64,000 nucleotides of DNA from positions 248,001 to 312,000 of the forward strand of contig CAJPOP010000001.1 in assembly GCA_905372305.1 (NCBI GenBank). Reading direction: 5' to 3'. The DNA comes from Candidatus Saccharimonadota bacterium (GTDB lineage: Bacteria > Patescibacteriota > Saccharimonadia > Saccharimonadales > Saccharimonadaceae). Positions 7,984 through 16,467 of the stretch are shown piece by piece. Position numbers and translations under genes: made by a program. The first letter of the stretch is position 1; each line of letters starts with the position of its first letter. Below the pieces are notes generated by a model. That model was not told the origin of the DNA, did not search any database, and saw only the letters and a program-made list of their open reading frames with translations.

Positions 7984-8053
7984 TAAACGATCAATGAGCG
8001 TAAGAGCTGACACTATTTGTAGTACGTGTATAGACACAGGGCTAGGTTTCTGC

Positions 8054-8059
8054 TACAAT
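8054..8059 (+). promoter_or_regulatory. Extended -10 promoter of tRNA-Glu
   Basis: TACAAT preceded by TG (TGCTACAAT), 12 bases before the mature tRNA 5' end. Confidence 0.55.
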
Positions 8060-8071
8060 AACTGACGTTGA

Positions 8072-8146
8072 GGCCTTATCGTCTAGCGGTTAGGACACCA
8101 GGTTCTCATCCTGGCAACCCGGGTTCGATTCCCGGTAAGGTCACCA
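8072..8146 (+). tRNA. tRNA-Glu (CUC)
   Basis: Acceptor GGCCTTA/TAAGGTC (one G-T pair), anticodon stem CCAGG/CCTGG with CTC in loop TTCTCAT, T arm CGGGT-TCGATTC-CCGGT, encoded A-CCA ending at 8146. The accessory island with the RTX genes begins directly after it. Confidence 0.94.
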
Positions 8147-8743
8147 ACTGCCGCTAAAGCGCCGATTTTCAGGAGGCTTATATACGGTACTTCTGGATAG
8201 TATCTACACTTAGATGAACAACTTCAATCTGACGCGGCAACTGGCGAAAAAATATTGGCAGAAGTAACGCGAGCGCTGCGCAATCGCAGACTCGTTTCAG
8301 ATATAGAATTTACTCATTTACGCGAACATTTTGCCCGAGATCGATTGAATATCAGAAGATCATTGATACCGCGCCGCTTGCGGCTGTACTGAGACTTACG
8401 AGGCCTAAATGGCAGCAGCGCTCTTTGTTGGCGGCCCAGGGTAGCGATCGTCTCGAGGGCGGTGAGGGTAATGATACTTATTTTAGCAAAGGCAATAGAG
8501 CGGACGTAATACACCGAAAGTCTTATCTAAGCCACGTTTTCTTTTCAAAGAGATACAGGCATGATCTGAGAACAAGCTATAATAACTCAACTAGTACAAG
8601 TCCAAGCTATTGTTTAGAAATATTGGACAGCTCAGACTGCTTGATTGTACTAAGCAACATACTTCAAGTCTAATAGAAAAAGTTAAGTGTTTATGCTTTG
8701 GCCTGCTGCTTACCTCTGATATAGTCAATAATCAGAGGAGAGA
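8147..8743 (+). pseudogene. Decayed stretch with an orphan ORF fragment and an RTX repeat remnant
   Basis: There is no intact gene in these ~600 bases. A 60-codon open stretch at 8210-8392 without a start (contains ALRNRRLVSDIEFTHLREHF) looks like the tail of a lost gene of unknown family. At 8440-8511 a degenerate RTX nonapeptide unit is readable (GSDRLEGGEGNDTYFSKGN), ending in an RADVI that matches the GxDxI pattern after RTX repeats in the intact body at 19.1 kb. Together with the exporter genes just downstream, this is the fossil of an earlier RTX gene at the same locus. Confidence 0.6.
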
Positions 8744-11068
8744 GTGGTTAGTAAGCGAGAAAAACCAGATAAGGATAGTCAGGCGGCGTCAGTTAAAAAG
8801 CGCGCTGGTGTTAAATCTGCATCAAAGAATCGTGAAAAATTACATGGTGATTTGGCAAATAAAAAGTCTGGCGGCAAGCTAGATCCTGGTCTGTATTGTT
8901 TCACGGCCATCGCTCAGTTTCATGGTATTCCTACCGATCCAGAGCAGATTGCTCACGCGCTGGCGATAGATCCGCGTGTAGGTATGAGTGAAATGGATAT
9001 GCTACGGGCTGCGCGTTCACTCAAATTGAAGGCACGGGTGGCTACGGTTAATTCTAAACAATTAACGAAGTTGCCATTGCCGCTGATCGTTGGTATGAAG
9101 GACGAAAAGTTTGCGGTGTTGGCGCAAATTGCCGAGGATAATATGGTGGCGCAACTTGCTGATACTAAGAATGACAGTCGCCGCAAAATTAAAGGTTCTG
9201 GTAGAAACATCAACAGTAAATTACTCATTCTACCGCCAAATGGCGGGCCGCCGCAGGTGATGTTGGCTGAGGATTTTCAGGACAAATGGACTGGCCGCGT
9301 AGTACTATTTACGCAGCGTTTCTGGAAAGAGGCGGACAGAAAATTCAACCTCAGGTGGTTTATTCCGACGATTATCAAATATAAAAAGCCACTGCTGCAA
9401 GTGTTGTTGGCGGCGCTGGTGGTACAAATTATCGGGATTTTTACGCCGATTCTGACACAGGTTGTCATCGATAAAGCTCTCGCACATCACAGCGTCTCGA
9501 CGCTTGACGTCATCGTTGGCGGGCTGGTAATCACCGCACTGTTTGAGGGGATGCTTGGCGTCGCTCGGAATTATATTTTCACTCATACTACTAGCCGAAT
9601 TGACGTAATTTTGAGTTCGCGGTTGTTTCGGCACTTATTTGCTTTGCCGCTAAGGTATTTTGAAACCCGTCGAGTTGGCGATACCACGGCGCGGGTGCTG
9701 GAGCTGGAACGAATTCGGGCTTTTTTGACCGGTACGCCAATGACGGCGCTGATTGATATTTGCTTTATGTTTGTATATATCATCGTCATGTTGTTTTATA
9801 GCACGACATTGACATGGGTGGTGCTGGGTAGCCTGCCGGTGTTTGCGATATTGTCTTGGATAATCACGCCGCTGCTTCGCCAGCGTTTGAATGAAAAGTT
9901 TAATACGGGTGCCGAATCCCAATCGTATTTGGTTGAATCCATCACCGGCGCGCAGACTATCAAATCGTTTGCGCTGGAGCCGCAACTGCAGAAAAATTGG
10001 GAGGGCCGGCTGAGTAATTATGTTCGCGCTAGTTATAAAACTAATTTACTGTCAGGCAATGCTGGTGCACTCGGCCAACTCATTCAAAAGATTTTCGACA
10101 TTGCTATTTTATGGTTTGGCGCGCATATGGTGATGGCGGGCAGCTTGACTATCGGCGGGTTGATTGCTTTTCGGATGCTAAGCGGACGAGTGAGCGGGCC
10201 TGTGCTACGCCTCGTGCAGTCATGGCAGGATTTTCAGCAAACAGGTATTTCCATGAAGCGGTTGGGTGATATATTTAACACCAAGCCGGAGCCGACGCTT
10301 GATCCGAGCAAGTCGCGCCTGCCGAGCATCACTGGTGATGTGCGGTTCGAACACGTGCGTTTTCGTTATGCGCCAGACAGTCCGGAAGTTATCCGCGATG
10401 TGTCGTTTGGTATTCGTCCTGGCACGGTGGTCGGAGTGGTTGGGCGCAGCGGTTCGGGCAAAAGTACGATTTCCAAATTATTGCAGCGGCTGTACGTGCC
10501 AGAATCAGGCAAGATTTTGATTGATGGTGTCGATATTGCTACTACCGATCCGAGCTGGTTGCGCCGGCAAATCGGTGTGGTTTTGCAAGAAAACTTTTTG
10601 TTCAATGCCAGCGTGCGTGATAATATCGCCGTGCATGTGCCGAGTAGTAGCATGGACGATATCGTGCGCGTAGCGAAAATTGCTGGCGCACATGAGTTTA
10701 TCACCGAATTGCCAAATGGTTACGACACGATGGTTGGCGAAAAAGGCGAAGGTTTGAGCGGCGGGCAAAAGCAGCGCATCGCTATCGCTCGGGCGTTGCT
10801 ACATAACCCTAAAATCCTTATTTTTGACGAAGCGACATCAGCACTTGATTATGAGTCGGAAAATATCATTCAGAAAAATCTCAAGCAAATTACGGCTGGC
10901 CGAACGGTCATTATCATCGCGCATCGTTTGTCAACGCTCAAATCGGTCGATAAAATTATGGCAATTGATCGCGGCCAATTGGTTGAATATGGTACGCCGT
11001 CGGTGCTACTGAAAAAGAATGGTTTGTACGCATATCTGCATAAGCAACAGTCAGGAGACGAAGTATGA
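8744..11068 (+). CDS. Type I secretion ABC transporter, HlyB-like (permease + ATPase)
   Basis: 774 aa inner-membrane exporter for RTX-type substrates. After a Lys-rich N-terminal extension (about 1-45) comes a C39-like domain (about 46-190). The position of the catalytic Cys is a Pro (DPGLY...AQFHG compared with DCG in true peptidases), so it binds rather than cuts its substrate, as in HlyB. Then five or six membrane helices (about 215-490) and an ABC ATPase: Walker A GRSGSGKST, signature LSGGQKQ, Walker B ILIFDEATSAL, H-loop IIIAHRLS. GTG start with AGAGGAGAG just upstream. Overlaps the HlyD gene by 4 bases. Strongly proteobacterial in type; the obvious cargo is the RTX protein at 16.5-20.1 kb. 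Confidence 0.92.
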   Translation: MVSKREKPDKDSQAASVKKRAGVKSASKNREKLHGDLANKKSGGKLDPGLYCFTAIAQFHGIPTDPEQIAHALAIDPRVGMSEMDMLRAARSLKLKARVATVNSKQLTKLPLPLIVGMKDEKFAVLAQIAEDNMVAQLADTKNDSRRKIKGSGRNINSKLLILPPNGGPPQVMLAEDFQDKWTGRVVLFTQRFWKEADRKFNLRWFIPTIIKYKKPLLQVLLAALVVQIIGIFTPILTQVVIDKALAHHSVSTLDVIVGGLVITALFEGMLGVARNYIFTHTTSRIDVILSSRLFRHLFALPLRYFETRRVGDTTARVLELERIRAFLTGTPMTALIDICFMFVYIIVMLFYSTTLTWVVLGSLPVFAILSWIITPLLRQRLNEKFNTGAESQSYLVESITGAQTIKSFALEPQLQKNWEGRLSNYVRASYKTNLLSGNAGALGQLIQKIFDIAILWFGAHMVMAGSLTIGGLIAFRMLSGRVSGPVLRLVQSWQDFQQTGISMKRLGDIFNTKPEPTLDPSKSRLPSITGDVRFEHVRFRYAPDSPEVIRDVSFGIRPGTVVGVVGRSGSGKSTISKLLQRLYVPESGKILIDGVDIATTDPSWLRRQIGVVLQENFLFNASVRDNIAVHVPSSSMDDIVRVAKIAGAHEFITELPNGYDTMVGEKGEGLSGGQKQRIAIARALLHNPKILIFDEATSALDYESENIIQKNLKQITAGRTVIIIAHRLSTLKSVDKIMAIDRGQLVEYGTPSVLLKKNGLYAYLHKQQSGDEV

Positions 11069-12405
11069 GTTGGCTAAAACGCGACCGGTTGCAGTATGAA
11101 TTTTTGCCAGCAGCTGAGGAAATTGTTGAAACACCAGCCGCTCCGCTGGGCGCGTTGGTGGTTTGGCTAGTTACATTGTTGCTGATTGTGGCGTTGGCAT
11201 GGTCATACTTTGGCAGGATTGATATTGTAGCGGTAGCTAACGGTAAAATCTCTACTGAGGGCAGTACCAAGATTATCCAGCCGGCAGTCTCTGGCGTGGT
11301 GACGAATATTAATGTGCATGAGGGTCAGCGCGTCAAAAAAGGCGAGACTTTACTGGCGCTTGATAAAACCGCTGCCGAAAAAGATGTTGCTACCGCCAAT
11401 CAAAGCCTTAACGCGGCGCGAGTCGAGCGCGATATTTTGCGGCGGCTAGCTGTTGGCGGTAACACTGATGAGATCATCAACAATGCAGATTTGCCAGATG
11501 AGACTAAAGCCATGTTGCGACAATTTGCCAGTTCGCAAACCGTGCTTTCTGCAGCCAGGCAGCAAGCTGTAAATGGTACGATTTCTAACTACCAGCAACA
11601 ATTACAATTTAATCAGCAAGCGAAAAACCAGCTGGAAACCAACGCGCAAAATCTGAAAAATCGCAAAGCCGAGATCGAAAAGCAATTACCAAACGCCAAT
11701 CCTGTCGACAAGTTACGCCTACAGAACGAGTTGAGCAATATTGACCAGCGAATCACCAGTGCTGACAGCGCCGTCCTTGGTCAAAACCAGCAGCTGCTGC
11801 AATCGCAGTCGGCGCTTACTCAGGCGCAAAATCAATCGCAAACCCAAACTGCCGAAACCAACAGTGTCTTTAACAATCAAATTATAGCGTCGGAAAAAAG
11901 AATTATTGAATTGGAAAACAATCTAGTCAAGGCCAAACAAATTTTAGCGCAGACTACCATCACTGCGCCTGTTGATGGTATGGTACTGTTGCTAACGGTG
12001 AAAACGATTGGCGGCGTGGTCAATGCTGGTCAGCAGCTGGCGCAAATTGTGCCAGAAAAAGTGCCGCTCTATGTTGATGCGGCGCTGGACAATCAAGATG
12101 TCGGCTTTGTTAAATCTGGCCAGCGCGTGGTCGTTAAAGTTGCTACTTATCCATTCCAACGTTACGGTTACTTGGAGGGAACAGTTGAAAATATTAGCCC
12201 CGATGCCATTCAGGACGACAAGAAAGGCCTCATTTACAAAGCTAAGATTAAACTGAATGACGATAAAAGTTCCAAGCAAAATCAACTCAAATTGTTGCCA
12301 GGCATGAACATTTCTGCCGAAATCACCACTGGCCAGCGCCGTATCATTGAGTTCTTCCTCGACCCGCTGATGACCAAGATAGATGAGAGTTTGAAGGTGC
12401 GGTGA
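11065..12405 (+). CDS. HlyD-family membrane fusion protein of the type I exporter
   Basis: 446 aa. One N-terminal membrane helix (about 27-48), first half of a lipoyl/barrel-sandwich domain (IIQPAVSGVVTNINVHEGQRVKKGETLLALD), a long Gln/Asn-rich coiled-coil hairpin (about 105-295), the second lipoyl half (APVDGMVLLLTVKTIGGVV), and a C-terminal beta-barrel domain ending near the HlyD signature region. Length fits the family (~440-480). The start codon overlaps the stop of the ABC gene (ATGA), so the two are translationally coupled. In diderms HlyD docks onto TolC; no TolC-like gene is in the window. Confidence 0.9.
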   Translation: MSWLKRDRLQYEFLPAAEEIVETPAAPLGALVVWLVTLLLIVALAWSYFGRIDIVAVANGKISTEGSTKIIQPAVSGVVTNINVHEGQRVKKGETLLALDKTAAEKDVATANQSLNAARVERDILRRLAVGGNTDEIINNADLPDETKAMLRQFASSQTVLSAARQQAVNGTISNYQQQLQFNQQAKNQLETNAQNLKNRKAEIEKQLPNANPVDKLRLQNELSNIDQRITSADSAVLGQNQQLLQSQSALTQAQNQSQTQTAETNSVFNNQIIASEKRIIELENNLVKAKQILAQTTITAPVDGMVLLLTVKTIGGVVNAGQQLAQIVPEKVPLYVDAALDNQDVGFVKSGQRVVVKVATYPFQRYGYLEGTVENISPDAIQDDKKGLIYKAKIKLNDDKSSKQNQLKLLPGMNISAEITTGQRRIIEFFLDPLMTKIDESLKVR

Positions 12406-12442
12406 AATAATATTTGGCGCGCGCATGGAGGGTGAAATTTAT

Positions 12443-13873
12443 TTATATTTCTGACGTGCTGTCAAAATAACGCATCGTCATGAGACGCAGAAGCTGATAT
12501 AATTTATCAACGTCGCTATCTTTACGGATGATGCCGCCTGGACGCGAAAGCTTATTGCCTGCCTCCATTTGGACGATGGTATAAGTCAGTAGATTGAGTA
12601 AAAATTCAACGCTGTATCCTTCGCTGTGAACAATTTGGCGGCGGGCGCTGTCGATTGATTTTAACATCGGCTGGTAGTCGGCGATATCAACATTAAACTT
12701 AGCCAGGGCGATTTGCAGTGACCGCATAAATGTCGGGCGAGCAATTAACTCATAAATATCTTTTTCTGGACGCAAATAAAAATCGCGGACATCGTCCGCT
12801 AATTCTGACTTGATTGATTTAATCGCTGCTAAAACTTTTTGGATATCATGAAGAGTCTGCCGTTTGGTGCTGCGATTTTGCCGGCGAATTTCACGTTCGG
12901 CAACCGCTTCGGCGAAACTTTGTAGCGCGAAAATTAGGCTGGTAATATTCATATGTACAGCATTGGAACTGGTACGAAAGCGATAATCAATCAGCCGCGA
13001 GAGTGCCAGTCCAATTTTGCTCGACGAACCAAGTTTTTTATGATGACCAGGATTCAGAAAAAAGTAAGCCATCTTAGCTAAGTTGTCAGCGTGCATCTGT
13101 GACTGAATGCGCGGGATTGAGCGATAGGATGGCGAACTGGTTGACAGGGCATACAAATGAGGATTGGCTAAATATAAATAAACATTATCGCCAAGCTGTA
13201 TTGAATCAATCGTGCAGTCTGTCGAGTCGAAAAAGCTAATCCAATATAACTGAAAAGCTAGCAAAATATTACCTAAATTATTAAACGAAAAAGAGTGTTT
13301 CTGGCAGGTGAAGCTGTATCGCAACTGCGATTCGAGCTGGATGGGCGGTTCATCGCGGACTTGGCTGGAATTAATTTTGGTGGCGTATCCAGCGAAGATT
13401 GACGCGCGTACACCGCGGTGAATGGAGGAGTCCAACCTCGTCGAGACGGCGCGTTTGATGAGCTGGCCGGACATGCCGGCAGCGTGCGATTGAAAACCTA
13501 AGTTGTCTGGTGCGTGTTGGGCGAGAATGGTAATATGAGCGTTTGAATACTTGTATAAAGGTATAGCCAAACCATCCATCTCGGTAGATTGCCAATGCAA
13601 ATAGGCGCGAATATTATACGTGATATTTTCTGGCGCGCCTTGGATGAGGGTTTTATTATAAAAGACGAACGGCGCGATGCAGTCATTTCGGGATTTGATA
13701 ATAATCAGTACTTTGTCAAATTTTCCAGACGCCAGAAATGTCATTGATGCGGTTAGTTCGGAGGTTGTGGTATCAAACTGGCCATATCCCGAAGCGATTA
13801 TTTCCTTACTCTCGGCATCCAGGTAAAACGCCTCGCCGATATATAAGTTGTTGCGGCGATTTTTATATTTCAT
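12443..13873 (-). CDS. Unrecognised protein with C-terminal HEPN-like motif (ApeA-like architecture?)
   Basis: 476 aa, soluble. Two parts are visible: a beta-rich N-terminal half (about 1-240) opening with GEAFYLD...IASGYGQFDTTTSELTAS, and an alpha-helical C-terminal half containing RRQIVH (R411/R412 and H416), which fits the Rx4H motif of HEPN ribonucleases, followed by SEGYSVEFLLNLL. This layout resembles ApeA-type anti-phage proteins (ApeA N-terminal domain plus HEPN), but I can only propose that. Start is ATG 13873, 6 bases after TATAAT; the longer reading has the promoter inside. It sits alone between the exporter genes and the toxin array, convergent with hlyD-like. Confidence 0.5.
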   Translation of the reverse strand: MKYKNRRNNLYIGEAFYLDAESKEIIASGYGQFDTTTSELTASMTFLASGKFDKVLIIIKSRNDCIAPFVFYNKTLIQGAPENITYNIRAYLHWQSTEMDGLAIPLYKYSNAHITILAQHAPDNLGFQSHAAGMSGQLIKRAVSTRLDSSIHRGVRASIFAGYATKINSSQVRDEPPIQLESQLRYSFTCQKHSFSFNNLGNILLAFQLYWISFFDSTDCTIDSIQLGDNVYLYLANPHLYALSTSSPSYRSIPRIQSQMHADNLAKMAYFFLNPGHHKKLGSSSKIGLALSRLIDYRFRTSSNAVHMNITSLIFALQSFAEAVAEREIRRQNRSTKRQTLHDIQKVLAAIKSIKSELADDVRDFYLRPEKDIYELIARPTFMRSLQIALAKFNVDIADYQPMLKSIDSARRQIVHSEGYSVEFLLNLLTYTIVQMEAGNKLSRPGGIIRKDSDVDKLYQLLRLMTMRYFDSTSEI

Positions 13874-14014
13874 GGCTTTATTATAGGTTAATTTTTTGTG
13901 TTTGTAGTAATTTGATACGATTGCTGTAAGGTCGCCAGCCTGGTGACGCTTCCTGTGTCTCATTCGTAAGAATTTTATATTGAATTATCTAGTATAAAAT
14001 AATAGAATAAGCTT

Positions 14015-14431
14015 ATGGCAAGCAACAGCCGTCTTTTCAAAGATAAAAAGTTGATTAAGCTCGTGACAATTGCACTAGTCTGCGTGGCTATATGTTTTTC
14101 CGCTGGAGCTGCAATAATTCTATATCTACAGCAGCAAGCTCCTCGCCTTAATACTAGCTCCGATGCTAACAGTAGACCTTGGTCAACTAAGGACGAGTTT
14201 TACCAGAAGATGAGAGGTGTCAAGATTGGCACAGCTAGAGACGTAGTCGAGAGGTCTATCGGCAAACCAGACCTATGTAGTAGAAAGATATATAGGGGTG
14301 AATATGAACTACAACATTGCGGGTATGACCTAGGAGACCCTGAGACTTATCAAGAAATAGTTTACATGAATGGGGCAGTATGGGGTATTGGCTCAGTAGT
14401 CGGATCTGTTAATCAGCTGAATAGCTTTTGA
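14015..14431 (+). CDS. Membrane-anchored small protein, first of the toxin-partner array, 138 aa
   Basis: One N-terminal helix (about 13-38, IALVCVAICFSAGAAIILYL) and a small extracytoplasmic domain with two closely placed cysteines (residues near 89 and 102) and a GTARDVVERSIGKPD segment reminiscent of the SmpA/BamE-like fold (weak). The gene is AT-rich, with ATA and AGA codons unlike the core genes. Possible leaderless start: TAGAAT 6 bases before the ATG. Directly after its stop, in the same frame, lies a lipase N-terminal remnant, so it occupies the position of a partner gene in a decayed cassette. Function unknown. Confidence 0.6.
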   Translation: MASNSRLFKDKKLIKLVTIALVCVAICFSAGAAIILYLQQQAPRLNTSSDANSRPWSTKDEFYQKMRGVKIGTARDVVERSIGKPDLCSRKIYRGEYELQHCGYDLGDPETYQEIVYMNGAVWGIGSVVGSVNQLNSF

Positions 14432-14578
14432 GATTTTGATCTATCGGATCTTCAGTTCTCCGCTCTCCAAGATTTTTCTAATCCTCTCCGCTCCTGGAAG
14501 GTTATAACCCAATCTCCGTCTAGTGTTAACGGAAAGTTGTGTAGTAGTATCTTTGCATATAAGTTGTGCTTAAGCTAA
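14432..14578 (+). pseudogene. Remnant of lipase N-terminus (cassette A)
   Basis: This stretch reads FDLSDLQFSALQDFSNPLRSWK, which aligns with residues 44-65 of the lipase at 16461 (FDLDRPELSALKNKSNPLRSWK; 14 of the first 24 aligned residues identical), then diverges and stops at 14576-14578. It has no start codon; it continues in frame after the stop of the preceding gene. It is the oldest-looking of three copies of this lipase start. Confidence 0.65.
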
Positions 14579-14612
14579 AATAATAATGTCTAGAAAATAA
14601 CCAGAGGGGATA

Positions 14613-15344
14613 ATGGCAAAAAAAGTCAGTAAGGCAAATGAGAATAAAATATATAAACTATTGATAATCCTCTGTAGTTTGGTTGCACTGATTGTTGCCA
14701 TAGTGATTGTCTTACATATCAAAAATGAAAATAAGATATCTAATGCTCAGAGTGGGATGTCTGAGTATCTGAAAAATAAATATAAAGAAGACTTTAAGGT
14801 TGAAAGACCCGAACATAAACACGGAGGTTTTGGGGTCAACGGTATATGGATGTCACAAGCATACCTAGTGTCAAACCCAAAACTAAAATTTGACATCGAT
14901 TGCAGCTATTTGAATCCCTCTGACTGTAGCGATCAATACATCGCCGCCATCTGGTCAGTCCAAGCCAGTAAGGAGCTAGAAGCTATAGTAAAAGAAGTTA
15001 ATGTCAGTAGCAGCAATGGCTATAAAGCAGATAGTGCACAGGCAGAAATTATCCTATCTGGAAATCTAGTAAATTCAGTAAATAAACAGTCTAAATATGA
15101 AGACAATAAAACTAAAGACGAAGGCTTCCTGTATAGATTAATAATAGACGCTCCAAACGATAGTCAAAAGGTCTCTTACATATTTAAGATTGTAGAAAGA
15201 CTACGACAAGAGGGTGTGTACAGTGTAAAAATAAACACCAATAGCAAAAGCCGTTCAACTGGCAGATGTGTAATTTTTCTAGATAAAAAAGATTTGGGGT
15301 CCGAAAAAGACTTAAATGATTGTATTAATAAAATAGGGGAATAA
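14613..15344 (+). CDS. Membrane-anchored partner protein, cassette B, 243 aa
   Basis: A paralog of the gene at 15655 and unknown otherwise. It has a short basic N-terminus, one membrane helix (about 15-36), then an extracytoplasmic domain starting SEYLKNKYKEDFKVERP. The paralog has TSYLKNKYDQDFEVEKP at the same place, and both end with a helix YIFKIVERLRQEGV / MVQYIRLQGV and a C-terminal Cys pair. The start has a good AGAGGGGATA ribosome-binding stretch. It is followed by a truncated lipase start 1-2 bases later. Being anchored outside the membrane beside a lipase gene, it may be an immunity protein or a lipase chaperone (inference). Confidence 0.65.
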   Translation: MAKKVSKANENKIYKLLIILCSLVALIVAIVIVLHIKNENKISNAQSGMSEYLKNKYKEDFKVERPEHKHGGFGVNGIWMSQAYLVSNPKLKFDIDCSYLNPSDCSDQYIAAIWSVQASKELEAIVKEVNVSSSNGYKADSAQAEIILSGNLVNSVNKQSKYEDNKTKDEGFLYRLIIDAPNDSQKVSYIFKIVERLRQEGVYSVKINTNSKSRSTGRCVIFLDKKDLGSEKDLNDCINKIGE

Positions 15345-15345
15345 T

Positions 15346-15612
15346 ATGGCATTAAATACGTTAGGATATTTAAATCTAAGTGCAATAGCTTATTTAGATA
15401 TTGATAAATTATCAATAGGAAAAGACATAGCCCAACTCATAGAAGATAAAGTCATTTCAGAAAAAGACCTTAACAGCCCTGAACTATCCGCCCTCCAAGA
15501 TCCTTCTAACTCTCGTCAAATTTTATCTGACACTAATTTCAAAGCAATTACTAACCTCAGAGTTACTTTTACAAATAAGACCACTAGCATGTTGTATCAT
15601 GCCCATGCTTAA
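15346..15612 (+). pseudogene. Truncated lipase N-terminus (cassette B), 88 aa
   Basis: It begins like the full lipase: GYLNLSAIAYLDIDKLSIGKD against DYLNLSALAYVDFEGVDKGKT, then SPELSALQDPSN against RPELSALKNKSN. After about residue 65 the similarity ends, and it stops before any catalytic motif (no RGT, no GHSLG). It could be a free peptide, but it is most simply a gene cut off when a new lipase cassette inserted downstream. Confidence 0.65.
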
Positions 15613-15654
15613 GATAAAATTATAAATAACTAAGCAATAAAGGGGTTGTATTGT

Positions 15655-16467
15655 ATGGCGAAGAGTAAAAACAAAAGGACTGACAAATCACGCATAAATA
15701 ATAAAAAAATCTGGCAAGTTATTTTAATTATTCTGTCGTCGATAGTTGTGATAATGGCAGTAGTGTATACCATAGGTGGAATTATAGTAGATAGAGAAAT
15801 TAATAAACGTTCGGTTAGTGATAAGACAGAGCAAGCTAGCATGACCAGTTATCTAAAAAACAAATACGACCAAGATTTTGAGGTAGAAAAACCTAGTTGC
15901 AATGGCGGTGCTTTTGGTATTTCTTGTGTATGGTCTACTGATGCTTATCCTAAATCAGATAAAAGTATAAAGATACATATTTCTCGGGTGGATAACCAGA
16001 CGAAGTACAGCGACGACTATGTAGTAAGAACTTGGCAAAAAGAACAAACTGCCAAAATTCAGCCCAAAGTCAGAGAAATATTTAAAGACATGCCCGTTGA
16101 TGTCAAAGTTAGACTAGGCGTAATAGATCCAGACGTAGAACGCGCCTTCACTCTGAAAAAGCCAACTTTTGAGGAGGTGTTTTTGGCTGAAAATAAAGGC
16201 AAATACGGATTAACGGTATATTCGATTGCTATAAGATATAGGGGAGGCGGAGAAATGCCAAAAAATGACATAGCTAGTAGACTATTTGAAATGGTGCAAT
16301 ATATAAGACTTCAAGGTGTTTCTCGAGTATCATCTAGCATGCTAGATATTAGCGGAAAAGATAGAAGGGGTGTTTCTTGTAGCGTAGACGAAAATGTATC
16401 ACTAGAAAACTTAAAAAAATGTCTAGATAATATATCTACACTACCGAAGGAGGATCTTATATGGTGA
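15655..16467 (+). CDS. Membrane-anchored partner protein, cassette C, 270 aa
   Basis: A paralog of the protein at 14613: basic N-terminus, membrane helix (about 18-42), then TSYLKNKYDQDFEVEKP, a GGAFGISCVWSTDAY segment matching GGFGVNGIWMSQAY, and an equivalent C-terminal helix and cysteines. It overlaps the lipase start by 7 bases, so the two are translationally coupled, the usual arrangement of an effector with its cognate protein. Start: ATG 15655 behind AAGGGG; an in-frame TTG at 15646 is possible. Candidate immunity or folding factor for the lipase (inference). Confidence 0.65.
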   Translation: MAKSKNKRTDKSRINNKKIWQVILIILSSIVVIMAVVYTIGGIIVDREINKRSVSDKTEQASMTSYLKNKYDQDFEVEKPSCNGGAFGISCVWSTDAYPKSDKSIKIHISRVDNQTKYSDDYVVRTWQKEQTAKIQPKVREIFKDMPVDVKVRLGVIDPDVERAFTLKKPTFEEVFLAENKGKYGLTVYSIAIRYRGGGEMPKNDIASRLFEMVQYIRLQGVSRVSSSMLDISGKDRRGVSCSVDENVSLENLKKCLDNISTLPKEDLIW

